Assembly: GCA_964467255.1 (NCBI GenBank)
Contig: CAYXPR010000002.1
Coordinates: 107,874 to 171,873, forward strand
Length of the DNA: 64,000 bases
Reading direction: 5' to 3'
Source: CAYXPR01 sp964467255
Lineage (GTDB): Bacteria > Pseudomonadota > Alphaproteobacteria > Rickettsiales > RGZB01
Part shown: positions 26,017 to 34,888 of the stretch, piece by piece
Layout: each line of letters opens with the position of its first letter
How positions within the stretch are numbered: position 1 is the first letter of the stretch
The notes under the pieces: model-generated
Told to the model about the DNA's origin: nothing
Databases searched by the model: none
The model's input: the letters and a program-made list of their open reading frames with translations, nothing else
Made by a program: the position numbers and the translations under genes

Positions 26017-26817
26017 ATGAATCAAATAAAGCGCGCAGAAATAATTCTACGAGAACTAGGAATTACACAACCTGATGAAATTGATTTAGAAGCAATTGCT
26101 TGGCACGTTGGTGCTAAGGTTAGATATCGTCCTCTTGATGGATGTGAAGCACGCATCTTAGGAAATGCTACTCAGGCGATCATAACTGTTAATTCAAAAA
26201 GCTCTCCCCGCAGACAGCGTTTTTCCATTGGTCATGAATTGGGCCATTGGGGGTGCCATAGAGGAAAACTTCTTATTTGTAGTTCTAATGATATAGGAAA
26301 AGTCACAAATGATGACGTTTTAAATCCAGAACGGGTAGCAGATAAATATGCTGCAGATTTATTAATGCCTGATCACATATTTAGACCTTTAGCTCGTAAT
26401 TATCCAAAACTATCATTTAAGATTATCAATGAACTAGCTGAATTATTCAATGTCAGCAAAACCGCGATTGCCATACGCCTTGTGGAAGGAGGGCATTTTA
26501 CAGCATTAGTAGTATGTCACGGCCCTGCTGGAAGAAAATGGTTTTTCCGCTCACCTGATGTACCTTCTCGATGGTTTCCTCAAGATAATCTAGATCCCGA
26601 GAGTTTTGCATATGATATTTTATTTAAAAATACATCTGAAGATACCATGCCTCGTAAAATCGGAGCTGATGGCTGGTTTAATCTTCAAGAGGCACAGCGT
26701 TATGAAATTTTTGAACAAACTATTCGTACAGGGGACCAGGAAATCATAACAATACTTCTTATTGAAGATGATAGAATGTTACAGGAATTAAATTATAAAT
26801 TTAATAGACGATATTGA
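26017..26817 (+). CDS. ImmA/IrrE-family metallopeptidase
   Basis: A 266-residue zinc protease. The motif HELGH lies in RFSIGHELGHWGCH near residue 75, and the third-ligand helix follows (ADKYAADLLMPD near 110). In known systems (ImmA of ICEBs1, IrrE of Deinococcus) such proteases cleave a repressor on a stress signal and so derepress a mobile element or repair genes. Here the likely partners are the sigma factor and the unknown protein encoded upstream, seven bases away. The C-terminal 90 residues form an extra domain. Its end overlaps the recombinase end on the opposite strand by 25 bases. Confidence 0.88.
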   Translation: MNQIKRAEIILRELGITQPDEIDLEAIAWHVGAKVRYRPLDGCEARILGNATQAIITVNSKSSPRRQRFSIGHELGHWGCHRGKLLICSSNDIGKVTNDDVLNPERVADKYAADLLMPDHIFRPLARNYPKLSFKIINELAELFNVSKTAIAIRLVEGGHFTALVVCHGPAGRKWFFRSPDVPSRWFPQDNLDPESFAYDILFKNTSEDTMPRKIGADGWFNLQEAQRYEIFEQTIRTGDQEIITILLIEDDRMLQELNYKFNRRY

Positions 26818-28496
26818 TCTTTCCAATCCACTGGAAAAGAGTTCATAAGATTTTTTAATTTTATTGATTGCTTGCCATTCAGTATTGATTCAACAATCTC
26901 TGGTGCTAGAAACATCAGATTAACGAACCGGGATATGTAGGTTCGGGAAACCTTATGTTGATTTGCGAGCTCTGTGATAGTGATTTCTCCATTATTTAGC
27001 ATATGGTTCCAGCGATATGACTTGGCCAGGGCATTTATTAGGACCTGATCATATTTTGTCTTTCGGAAAACTCTGACAGGTTTGTTATTGCCATCCAAGG
27101 CTACTTTATTTCTTCCTTTGTTAGCAAAAACTACTGGCAGGGAGATTTCAAGATGATCTTCAATTGATATAATTTCCGGCTCGATATCTATTTCTCTTAA
27201 TTCATTATTTTCTTTTACTTCCGTTAATTTCAGATCATTCTTTTCAACTATCTTTCCAATACCCGTATTTGAAAGACATATCATAAGCTTTTCTGCGCCT
27301 ATTGTTATTACACTGACTACCTCCTGGATAATCTCTTTGCGATCAACAGGCTCAATATTCTCCCAGGAATTACATAATTGTTTCCAGCGTGTATATGCTT
27401 CATCTGGTGATACCTTGCAGTTAGACCAACAATTCTTCCATAAATTTTCTTTAGAGGCGGAATATCTGATCATATCAAATACCAAGGTTTCTAACTCAAT
27501 GGCATTGATGCGGTGCTTGCTGGCTTTATGCATATAATAACGGTATTGCCTTACTCCAGCCTTTGTTGAATATGTCGGTGTATAAACTTCACCTGCTTGA
27601 TTGAAACATTTGCCAGCCAGCAATGTGCCGTGTTTGATTCTCTTATTAGTCTTATACTTTCTCTGACTGGCTAATAATTCCTGCACCTGCTGCCACAATT
27701 GCTCTGTAATTATGGCGTCATGCTGGCCATCGTATATTTTCTTTTTGTGTTTTATTTTACCAATATAGATGGGGTTATTTAGGATCTTTGATAGCGCCTG
27801 ATTGGTAAATATCTCACCGCCTCTTTCAATTTCTTTTTGATTCACCCACTTCTTATTTCTATAGCCAGTATTATTAAGTGATTCGGCTAACTTCAGGCAA
27901 GATTTAATGTTTAGATAATTTTCAAATATTTTTCTTACTAAACTTGCCTCTTCAGGATTTATGTATAACTTCCGCTCCTTGATATCATATCCAAGTGGCG
28001 GAAAACCACCCATCCACATGCCCTTCTGCTTTGAGGCGGCGAACTTATCCCTCACCCTCTCACCTATCACTTCCCTCTCAAACTGGGCAAAGCTGAGCAG
28101 GATATTCAGAGTCAACCTTCCCATTGAAGTTGTTGTGTTAAACTGCTGAGTTACAGATACAAATGATACATTCTGCTTCTCAAATAATTCCACTATCTGA
28201 GCAAAATCTCTAAGCGATCTGGAAAGCCTGTCTACTTTGTAAACTACTACCACATCAATCTTTCCTGACCTTATGTCATTAAGCAATTCCTGTAAGGCAG
28301 GACGCTCAATTGTGCCACCACTATATCCACCATCATCATAGCTTTTTGTTATTAACCGCCAGCCTTCATGCTGCTGGCTTTTAATGTAAGCCTCTCCCGC
28401 TTCTCTCTGAGCTTCAAGTGAGTTGAACTCTTTCTCCAACCCCTCTTCCGTTGATTTCCTAGTATATATGGCACATCGTAGAGTTTTGTGAGTCAT
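26793..28496 (-). CDS. Large serine recombinase
   Basis: A 567-residue site-specific recombinase. The resolvase catalytic domain has the nucleophile Ser near residue 15 (YTRKSTEEGL) and the Arg cluster in DRLSRSLRDF. A recombinase domain (about 165-285) and a helical C-terminal part follow, the latter including an HTH-like segment (ITELANQHKVSRTYISRF). It lacks an obvious zinc-ribbon Cys set. It is the natural candidate to move the island, and it sits with DUF2924 in an ATGA overlap (28,493-28,496), a pairing common in alphaproteobacterial elements. Confidence 0.9.
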   Translation of the reverse strand: MTHKTLRCAIYTRKSTEEGLEKEFNSLEAQREAGEAYIKSQQHEGWRLITKSYDDGGYSGGTIERPALQELLNDIRSGKIDVVVVYKVDRLSRSLRDFAQIVELFEKQNVSFVSVTQQFNTTTSMGRLTLNILLSFAQFEREVIGERVRDKFAASKQKGMWMGGFPPLGYDIKERKLYINPEEASLVRKIFENYLNIKSCLKLAESLNNTGYRNKKWVNQKEIERGGEIFTNQALSKILNNPIYIGKIKHKKKIYDGQHDAIITEQLWQQVQELLASQRKYKTNKRIKHGTLLAGKCFNQAGEVYTPTYSTKAGVRQYRYYMHKASKHRINAIELETLVFDMIRYSASKENLWKNCWSNCKVSPDEAYTRWKQLCNSWENIEPVDRKEIIQEVVSVITIGAEKLMICLSNTGIGKIVEKNDLKLTEVKENNELREIDIEPEIISIEDHLEISLPVVFANKGRNKVALDGNNKPVRVFRKTKYDQVLINALAKSYRWNHMLNNGEITITELANQHKVSRTYISRFVNLMFLAPEIVESILNGKQSIKLKNLMNSFPVDWKDQYRLLNL

Positions 28497-28927
28497 TCTG
28501 CACCTCTCAAACCAAAGAAGGCTGGGCCAGACATAATAGAGCCGGTTATTTCCCTGCTTATCGCAGTTAGACTTTTATAAAGCCTGCCTTCATATTCATA
28601 ACCATTGTCATGGACGGTTACATAAATGCGCTTACCTTTATATTCACGCATGAGGCGTGTGCCGGGTGAAGGATGATATTTATCCTGCATTTCAGATTGG
28701 CCATCGAATGCTAGCCTGTGCAGTTTATTTTTTGCGTTCTTAGATAGTCCACCATATGCCTGCACCTGAATTTGATACGCGATTCGGCGGAACATAAAGT
28801 CTCGCTGGTATTGTGCCGGTCTATAATCAAAATATTTATGCCAGAGCGCCTTTAACCCATTTAGGTCCAGGCGCTCCAGCTCTTCCAGTTTTTGTTTAAC
28901 TTCTTCATTATTAGGTTTCTTGGACAT
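28493..28927 (-). CDS. DUF2924 family protein
   Basis: A 144-residue basic protein. It has an N-terminal helical segment (LNGLKALWHKYFDYRPAQYQRDFMFRRIAYQIQ) and a C-terminal part with GTRLMREYKGKRIYVTVHDNGYEYEGRLYKSLTAISREITG, the recognisable DUF2924 core. The family is nearly always encoded next to a serine recombinase in phage-like islands; a recombination accessory or DNA-binding role is inferred. Its start codon lies in a strong inverted repeat. Confidence 0.85.
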   Translation of the reverse strand: MSKKPNNEEVKQKLEELERLDLNGLKALWHKYFDYRPAQYQRDFMFRRIAYQIQVQAYGGLSKNAKNKLHRLAFDGQSEMQDKYHPSPGTRLMREYKGKRIYVTVHDNGYEYEGRLYKSLTAISREITGSIMSGPAFFGLRGAE

Positions 28928-28962
28928 TGCTTAAGTAACTCCTTGTTACCCAAGCAATGCTT
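28925..28962 (-). promoter_or_regulatory. Hairpin around the start of DUF2924-recombinase; shared palindrome
   Basis: Two 15-base arms (28,925-28,939 and 28,945-28,959) pair at 13 of 15 positions around a five-base loop. In the minus-strand mRNA the loop begins the Shine-Dalgarno sequence (AAGGAG) and the start codon is the end of the 3' arm, so folding would hide the AUG. The outer part also contains the palindrome AAGCA-A-TGCTT (28,952-28,962), which recurs at 30,781-30,791 upstream of the methyltransferase gene of the same module. Confidence 0.6.
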
Positions 28963-28996
28963 GCTTTCCGGAGGAAGTCGAGAACTATTGTGCTAT

Positions 28997-29413
28997 TTAT
29001 AAATCATCCTCCTCCCCATTCTCATTCTCACCATTAAAATCAGGGTCCTGAGCCTTTATTTGTGCCCTGGTTGGCATGAAAGGCCCAAAAACTTCCATTT
29101 TGGGAGGGGTAATGTTAAACTTGTCAGCAAATTTATATAAAAGACTGATAGCCTTTATTTCCCCGCTTAAAGCTACTTCTAATAACTTATATAAAACTAA
29201 CTCTATATTAGCTATTTTCATCTCTTTACCAGCAATTTTAGCCTTTCTTTTTTGGTAAAAGACATCTTCAACCATTTCATACATATTTTTATTTGGATCT
29301 GGCTTTCTACCACTATAGTTTCCGGATTCACCTTTCTTAAAGCGGTGCTTTTTCGGAGGTTTGCCGTATCCTATTTCGTATGGTGGGCGATCGTTAGATT
29401 TATCTTTAGTCAT
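28997..29413 (-). CDS. DUF5681 domain protein
   Basis: A 138-residue protein with the recognisable N-terminal motif YEIGYGKPPKKHRFKKGESGNYSGRKP of DUF5681, then a helical region and a very acidic C-terminus. The family occurs in phages and genomic islands next to ParB-like methyltransferases, as here. Function is unknown. It starts two bases after the methyltransferase stop. Confidence 0.8.
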   Translation of the reverse strand: MTKDKSNDRPPYEIGYGKPPKKHRFKKGESGNYSGRKPDPNKNMYEMVEDVFYQKRKAKIAGKEMKIANIELVLYKLLEVALSGEIKAISLLYKFADKFNITPPKMEVFGPFMPTRAQIKAQDPDFNGENENGEEDDL

Positions 29414-29415
29414 GA

Positions 29416-30717
29416 TTATATCTCCTCTGATAGTTCGTTAAATGATTTAAAAGTGTTGGAATTGTATGCTTCTTTGCCAGTGAGTTTTTGCCAGCGCCTG
29501 ACAATCAGATCGCAGTAATGGCCGTCAAACTCCATGCAGCGAGCTGCGCGACCAGTTTTTTCACAGGCTATTAAAGTTGTGCCTGAGCCGGCAAAAGGAT
29601 CGAGGATTATATCTCCACGCTTGCTGCAGTCTTTAATGGCATCCATTACCATAGCGATTGGCTTCACAGTGGGATGCATTTCCAGATCTGCTTTTTGTTT
29701 ACCGAAGCTATTAACGCCAGCATAATCCCAAACATTGGTGCGATAGCGCCCATGCTTGCCAAGCTCGATATTGTTAACATGTGTCTTTAACCCATGCTTG
29801 AATACCGCAACAAATTCATGCTTAGAACGGTATAGAGTTCCCATGCCGCCATTGTCCTTGTTCCAAACACAGATGTTTTTGAGATCGGTATATAACCCCT
29901 TACCAATCCACAGAAGATCCAGAATATGGCGCCAATCCATGCATATAAAATGGATTGAGCCATCTTTGCTGAATTCAACCATGTTCTTACAGGTTTTATG
30001 TAGGAACTTCTGAAAGTCTTCATCTGACATCTCACCTGATGCCATAGCAAACTCTTTATGTTTGATTTTGCCGTTTCCACATACATGCCCATCAATCGGC
30101 ACGTTATATGGTGGGTCAGCGAAAATCATATCAGCACATTCTTCATCCATAAGTTCTTTGAACATGAAGGCGTGGGTAGCATCTCCGCACATTAATCTAT
30201 GCTTGCCTAATTCCCAGATGGTGCCTGGTGTCGTAATAGCTGGCTTGTCTTCTTCCAATTCAGGCAACTCATCATCAGGCTCGTTCTTTGGCGGATCGAT
30301 CTCAATCATCTGATCAATCTCCGCCATCTCGAAGCCCGTAACTTCGACATCAAGGTCAACTACTGTTGTCAGGTGTTTAATTTCAACAGTAAGAAGCTCT
30401 TTATCCCAAGTAGCATTTTGGGCAATTTTATTATCCGCAATAATGTAAGCGCGAATCTGGTTCTCAGAAAGATGCGTGGTTCTTATCACCGGCACCTCTT
30501 TCATTCCCAGCTTCTTCGCAGCTTCCACACGGCAATGACCAGCCATGATACGGTTTTCAGCATCAATCAGAACCGGGTTCATAAACCCGAATTCTTTTAT
30601 ACTGTTTGCAGTTTGCTGGATTTGCTTAGGGGAATGTTTTCGTGCGTTGTTTTTATTAGGCTTAAGTTCCTCTGTTGGAACAAAAGTAATTTGTGGTTTA
30701 CTTGGAATATTTTTCAT
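29416..30717 (-). CDS. ParB-domain DNA methyltransferase
   Basis: About 433 residues. The N-terminal ParB/Srx domain (about 10-100) has NNARKHSPKQIQQ and the motif IMAGHCRVEAAKKLG. The C-terminal beta-class amino-methyltransferase has the catalytic motif DPPYN near residue 205 and the AdoMet motif FAGSGTT near 390. Such orphan enzymes are common in phages and islands of alphaproteobacteria and probably methylate adenine or N4-cytosine. No cognate restriction gene is adjacent. I prefer the ATG at 30,717, preceded by AGGATGAG, over the one nine bases upstream. It leads the DUF5681-DUF2924-recombinase module. Confidence 0.88.
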   Translation of the reverse strand: MKNIPSKPQITFVPTEELKPNKNNARKHSPKQIQQTANSIKEFGFMNPVLIDAENRIMAGHCRVEAAKKLGMKEVPVIRTTHLSENQIRAYIIADNKIAQNATWDKELLTVEIKHLTTVVDLDVEVTGFEMAEIDQMIEIDPPKNEPDDELPELEEDKPAITTPGTIWELGKHRLMCGDATHAFMFKELMDEECADMIFADPPYNVPIDGHVCGNGKIKHKEFAMASGEMSDEDFQKFLHKTCKNMVEFSKDGSIHFICMDWRHILDLLWIGKGLYTDLKNICVWNKDNGGMGTLYRSKHEFVAVFKHGLKTHVNNIELGKHGRYRTNVWDYAGVNSFGKQKADLEMHPTVKPIAMVMDAIKDCSKRGDIILDPFAGSGTTLIACEKTGRAARCMEFDGHYCDLIVRRWQKLTGKEAYNSNTFKSFNELSEEI

Positions 30718-30891
30718 TATTCTCATCCTTTATATGAGAAGCCATAGCTTTGCCTGAACGCAAAACAGCGAACATGGCTAAAGCAATGCTTCAGTTAAAA
30801 ATAAAATTGTTTTTTGGATTGAGATTAATAGGCCTAGCTTCTTAATCTTTTCGGCCTGGCCGAGTGATGCCGCCCCTAGGGCTGATCATTT

Positions 30892-30918
30892 GATTAGATT
30901 TTCTTAGAAAATCTAATC
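30892..30918. terminator. Perfect 12-bp stem-loop after the GIY-YIG gene
   Basis: Arms 30,892-30,903 and 30,907-30,918 are exact complements around a three-base loop. It lies 28 bases downstream of the minus-strand GIY-YIG gene. There is no clear T-run on that strand, so it may be a terminator, an mRNA stabiliser or a protein site. Confidence 0.45.
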
Positions 30919-30945
30919 TTTAATATATCAGATTAAATTTTTTAT

Positions 30946-31674
30946 TCAAGAATAACTATATTTTACCGGGTTCGCCGCGCCGCGCTTACGCATGCTGTCC
31001 GGCAATCTTGTGCGGAGATATAACTTAGCAATATCTTCTGGTGCTTTATGCCCATTAAAGCCCCATCTGCCAGGCCTTAACTCTCTCCCCGGGAAATTCT
31101 CAGGCGTTGCTTCCATCCATTTTTCTGGAACAAACACACCAATAACCAGTCCCCTTTGCATTGCCAGCACAAACTCTGCTTGCTTTACTTTCTTAGGACT
31201 AATCTTCCATGCATATCTCACCGCTTCGTAAGTGCTTTCTTTTTCCAAAGCGGAATTGTTAATAGTGATCATCAGCACCTTATGCTGGAAATTAATTTCT
31301 CTAGCCTGATACGCTTCCATTATCTGCTGAGCATGCATTACCCCGCGCTCATCTGAATATCTGCCACCAGAGATATTTGTTACTTCCGGATAAGCATCAA
31401 TCAGCGCCGCCTCTACTTCAAAAGCAGTCTTCTCATCCAAGCCATGTCGGTGAATCACATGCCCCACCTCAAACCCAGCAACTCGGATTTCCCGTATACG
31501 CTGCAGCTTCTCACTGATGCTATCTTCATTTTCTTTAATTTTCAGCTCACCATTCACATGTTGGAAAACCCGATTTTCAGTTCCCTTTCCAATATAAAAG
31601 GTTTGCCCATTACGAGGGTCAATCAGTCGATACACGTAAAACTTAAGATGTTCCGATACTTCCGAGGTAAACAT
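30946..31674 (-). CDS. GIY-YIG nuclease (LEM-3-like)
   Basis: A 242-residue protein. The N-terminal half is a GIY-YIG nuclease domain: the first strand is FYVYRLIDP, the second is TFYIGKGTENRVFQH, and the catalytic Glu is probably in FEVEAALID. The remainder carries a small domain with QRGLVIGVFVPEKWMEATPENFPGRELRPGRWGF. Related proteins are found in islands and may act in restriction or repair. It is divergent from the controller-like HTH gene. Confidence 0.8.
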   Translation of the reverse strand: MFTSEVSEHLKFYVYRLIDPRNGQTFYIGKGTENRVFQHVNGELKIKENEDSISEKLQRIREIRVAGFEVGHVIHRHGLDEKTAFEVEAALIDAYPEVTNISGGRYSDERGVMHAQQIMEAYQAREINFQHKVLMITINNSALEKESTYEAVRYAWKISPKKVKQAEFVLAMQRGLVIGVFVPEKWMEATPENFPGRELRPGRWGFNGHKAPEDIAKLYLRTRLPDSMRKRGAANPVKYSYS

Positions 31675-31711
31675 AATACCCTAATAAATCAGCTCTTTGC
31701 TAGAATTACGC

Positions 31712-31729
31712 ATGAGAGTATGCTCTCAT
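31712..31729. promoter_or_regulatory. Inverted repeat upstream of the HTH controller gene
   Basis: ATGAGAG and CTCTCAT are perfect complements with a four-base spacer. A third copy of the half-site ATGAGAG lies at 31,766-31,772, exactly over the HTH start codon. It resembles the operator plan of restriction-modification controller proteins, though the sequence differs from published C-boxes that I know. Confidence 0.55.
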
Positions 31730-31765
31730 ACCGGAGAAGAAGTCAACTCTGTATTTTAATTGTTC

Positions 31766-32002
31766 ATGAGAGACAAAAATGCAGAGAAAATGGTATCGGT
31801 GCTAATCCGCCTATTACAGGCAGAAAGGCAAAAGAAAGGGTTAAGTTACCAACAACTCTCTAAAATCTCTGGCATTCACAGAACAACCATTAGTCTTATT
31901 GAGCGAGAAAAGCAAAATCCTACAATGCTAATATGCAAGAGGTTAGCAAATGCCTTGGAAATTTCATTAGCAAAACTTGTAGAAAAGGCTGAGAAGATAT
32001 AA
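31766..32002 (+). CDS. Controller-type XRE HTH regulator
   Basis: A 78-residue protein consisting of a single XRE/Cro helix-turn-helix (LSYQQLSKISGIHRTTISLIEREKQNPTMLIC). Size and position directly upstream of a methyltransferase operon match the C (controller) proteins of restriction-modification systems, which time methyltransferase before nuclease expression. An ATG at 31,790 is an alternative start. The dyad just upstream is its likely operator. Confidence 0.8.
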   Translation: MRDKNAEKMVSVLIRLLQAERQKKGLSYQQLSKISGIHRTTISLIEREKQNPTMLICKRLANALEISLAKLVEKAEKI

Positions 32003-32107
32003 TTATTCATAATTAGCAATCCTCGACATTTATCCTACTTTTTCTTCTACTAATCTCTTGTTCTTAAAATGATTTTCTATATTTTAGGAAGAATAAGGGG
32101 ATAATAA

Positions 32108-34888
32108 GTGAACGCAGTAGAGATAGAAGAGGCAATATCAAGATTAGCGGAACAACCATTTGATCCCGCAACCTTTCCCTATGCGTTTTTAGAGGCATTT
32201 GGAAACAAACCTTCTACTATTAAGCGCTTAAAAGCAGGCGATACTAATCAGTCCGATGTTAACGGAGGTATCCTACAACGCAACAACATCCACATGGCGA
32301 TATGTGAATCCGGAGAAGTTCATAAAACTATAGAAAAACTACGCACAAGCCCGGCTACAATTAAACAAAAAGCTAAATTTGTATTAGCAACTGATGGCAT
32401 TACATTAGAAGCAGAAGACCTTACTACTGATGATCCACCGATTGCTTGTGATTATAAAGATTTTCCAAACCATTTCGGTTTCTTTTTGCCACTGGCAGGA
32501 ATAACCACAGTTAAACAAATCCGTGAAAGCTCTTTTGATATAAAAGCGACCGGTCGTCTTAATCGTTTATATTTAGAGCTATTAAAAGATAACCCTGAAT
32601 GGGGTAAAGCTGAGCGTCGTCATGATATGAATCACTTCATGGCCCGCCTTATTTTCTGCTTTTTTGCTGAAGATACAGACATTTTTAGAAGTAAAGGTTT
32701 GTTCACTGCCACTGTAGAACAAATGAGCGCTAGGGATTCTTCAAACACACATGAAGTTATCAGTGAAATATTCCGTGCGATGAATACACCAACCTCGCAC
32801 GATGGTAAACTTGATAATAGATATCGTAAAAAAGAAGGCATAAAAAGCTGGGCAGACGTGTTTCCATATGTAAACGGCAATCTTTTCTCTGGCAGCACTG
32901 AAACGCCACGCTTTAGTAAAATTGCTCGAGTCTATCTGCTTAACATTGGCAAACTAGAATGGCAAAAAATTAACCCAGATATTTTTGGCTCAATGATTCA
33001 GGCTGTAACTGAAGATGAAGAGCGCGGTGCACTAGGAATGCATTACACAAGCGTTCCAAACATATTAAAGGTTCTTAATCCATTATTTCTTGATGATTTA
33101 CGCACTCAGCTTGAAACTGCGGGAGAAAGCTCCCAAAAACTTTTAAACCTTCGTAAGCGTATTGCTAAAATCCGAGTGTTCGACCCAGCTTGCGGTTCAG
33201 GTAATTTTCTTGTGATTGCTTATAAGCAAATGCGTGAAATTGAAGCAGAAATTAATAAGAGACGTAAAGAGGAAGGTCGTAGGTCTGATATTCCATTAAC
33301 AAACTTCAGGGGAATTGAACTGCGTGATTTTCCTGCTGAGGTAGCAAGATTAGCGCTTATAATAGCTGAATACCAATGTGATGTTGAGTATCGTGGTCAA
33401 ATGGAAGCATTGGCAGAATTCTTGCCTTTAGATGCACAAAACTGGATTACATGTGGTAATGCATTAGAACTAGATTGGCTTGATATTTGTCCTCCTACAG
33501 GAAGCGCGGTAAAAATACATGCGAATGACTTGTTTAAGACTCCTCTGGATCAAGCACAGATCGATTTTGAGAACGAAGGAGGTGAAACTTATATCTGCGG
33601 CAACCCCCCATATCTAGGTTCAACATGGCAATCAGAAGAACAAAAGGCAGATCTAAAATCTATATTTGGATATCGTACAAAAACATGGAAATCATTGGAT
33701 TATGTCTCTGGGTGGTTTATGAAAGCTGCAGACTATGGGACAAAAACCAATGCTTCTGCTGCCTTTGTATCAACTAATTCCATCTGTCAAGGTCAGCAAG
33801 TACCAATTTTATGGCCACTTATTTTTCAAACCGGACATGAAATTATCTTTGCCCATACTAGTTTCAAATGGGCAAATTTAGCTAGTCATAATGCTGGTGT
33901 TACAGTGGTTATTGTAGGGATCTCAAATAATTATAACAAGACAAGGCAAATTTTTTCCATATCAGATGACGGAAAGAATTTAATGAAGGAAGTTGAATAC
34001 ATAAACGCCTATTTAGTACCTGGAAAAAATATTGTGGTAGACAGAAGTATAAAGCCTATTTCAAATGATCTTCCAGATATGGTTAGAGGAAATATTCCAG
34101 TAGATGGAGGACATCTATTTATTAGTTCAGAAGAAAAAAATTCTTTAGATGAATTAATTGATAAAAACTTGATTAGGCCTTGTTTTGGCTCAGATGAATT
34201 TATATCAGGAAAATTAAAATATTGCTTATGGTTAAAAACTTGTGAACCACAGATTTATAATACAAGTGCGTTTATTAAGGAGAGATTAAAAAAAGTAAGT
34301 GAAGCTAGAAATAAAAGTGAAAAGGCAGCCACTAGAGCAGCAGCAAATACTCCGCAAAACTTTTTTGAATGTCGTCAATCAGGAGATGAAGAAATAATAG
34401 GAGTTCCATCTATCAGCTCAGAAAATAGAGAATATCTACCCGTAGGGTTATTCCCAAAAGGAACTATAATTACAGGTCGAATGTATGGAATTATGAACGG
34501 AGATCTTTGGAATTTAGGAATAATTGCTTCTAGAATTCACTGGGTTTGGATTGGAACAGTGTGTGCCCGACTAGAGATGCGATTTTCTTACACTAATACG
34601 TTAGGCTGGAATACTTTCCCTATTCCAGTTCTTACTGAGAAAAACAAAACTGATCTAACCCGCTGCGCTGAAGATATTCTGCTAGCGCGTGAGGCACATT
34701 TCCCAGCTAGCATAGCTGATCTTTATGATCCAGAAAACATGCCAGAAAACCTTCGCCATGCACATGAGCGTAATGATGAAGTATTAGAGCGCATCTATAT
34801 TGGCCGACGCTTTAAGAATGACACCGAGCGATTAGAAAAGCTCTTCGATATGTATACTAAGATGACAAAGAAAAAGGAAGTAGTCTGA
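32108..34888 (+). CDS. MmeI-like class I DNA methyltransferase
   Basis: A 926-residue protein with an adenine-type methyltransferase core. The AdoMet motif is VFDPACGSGNFL near residue 360 and the catalytic NPPY lies near 499. The segment after it (LDYVSGWFMKAADY, then AAFVSTNSICQGQQV) is the MmeI family pattern, and the C-terminal 350 residues hold the target-recognition region. The N-terminal 200 residues lack the nuclease ExK motif of true MmeI, so this is probably a methylase only, with cleavage supplied by the GIY-YIG protein downstream. The start is GTG with AGGGG nine bases upstream. Its stop overlaps the next start (TGATG). Confidence 0.85.
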   Translation: MNAVEIEEAISRLAEQPFDPATFPYAFLEAFGNKPSTIKRLKAGDTNQSDVNGGILQRNNIHMAICESGEVHKTIEKLRTSPATIKQKAKFVLATDGITLEAEDLTTDDPPIACDYKDFPNHFGFFLPLAGITTVKQIRESSFDIKATGRLNRLYLELLKDNPEWGKAERRHDMNHFMARLIFCFFAEDTDIFRSKGLFTATVEQMSARDSSNTHEVISEIFRAMNTPTSHDGKLDNRYRKKEGIKSWADVFPYVNGNLFSGSTETPRFSKIARVYLLNIGKLEWQKINPDIFGSMIQAVTEDEERGALGMHYTSVPNILKVLNPLFLDDLRTQLETAGESSQKLLNLRKRIAKIRVFDPACGSGNFLVIAYKQMREIEAEINKRRKEEGRRSDIPLTNFRGIELRDFPAEVARLALIIAEYQCDVEYRGQMEALAEFLPLDAQNWITCGNALELDWLDICPPTGSAVKIHANDLFKTPLDQAQIDFENEGGETYICGNPPYLGSTWQSEEQKADLKSIFGYRTKTWKSLDYVSGWFMKAADYGTKTNASAAFVSTNSICQGQQVPILWPLIFQTGHEIIFAHTSFKWANLASHNAGVTVVIVGISNNYNKTRQIFSISDDGKNLMKEVEYINAYLVPGKNIVVDRSIKPISNDLPDMVRGNIPVDGGHLFISSEEKNSLDELIDKNLIRPCFGSDEFISGKLKYCLWLKTCEPQIYNTSAFIKERLKKVSEARNKSEKAATRAAANTPQNFFECRQSGDEEIIGVPSISSENREYLPVGLFPKGTIITGRMYGIMNGDLWNLGIIASRIHWVWIGTVCARLEMRFSYTNTLGWNTFPIPVLTEKNKTDLTRCAEDILLAREAHFPASIADLYDPENMPENLRHAHERNDEVLERIYIGRRFKNDTERLEKLFDMYTKMTKKKEVV

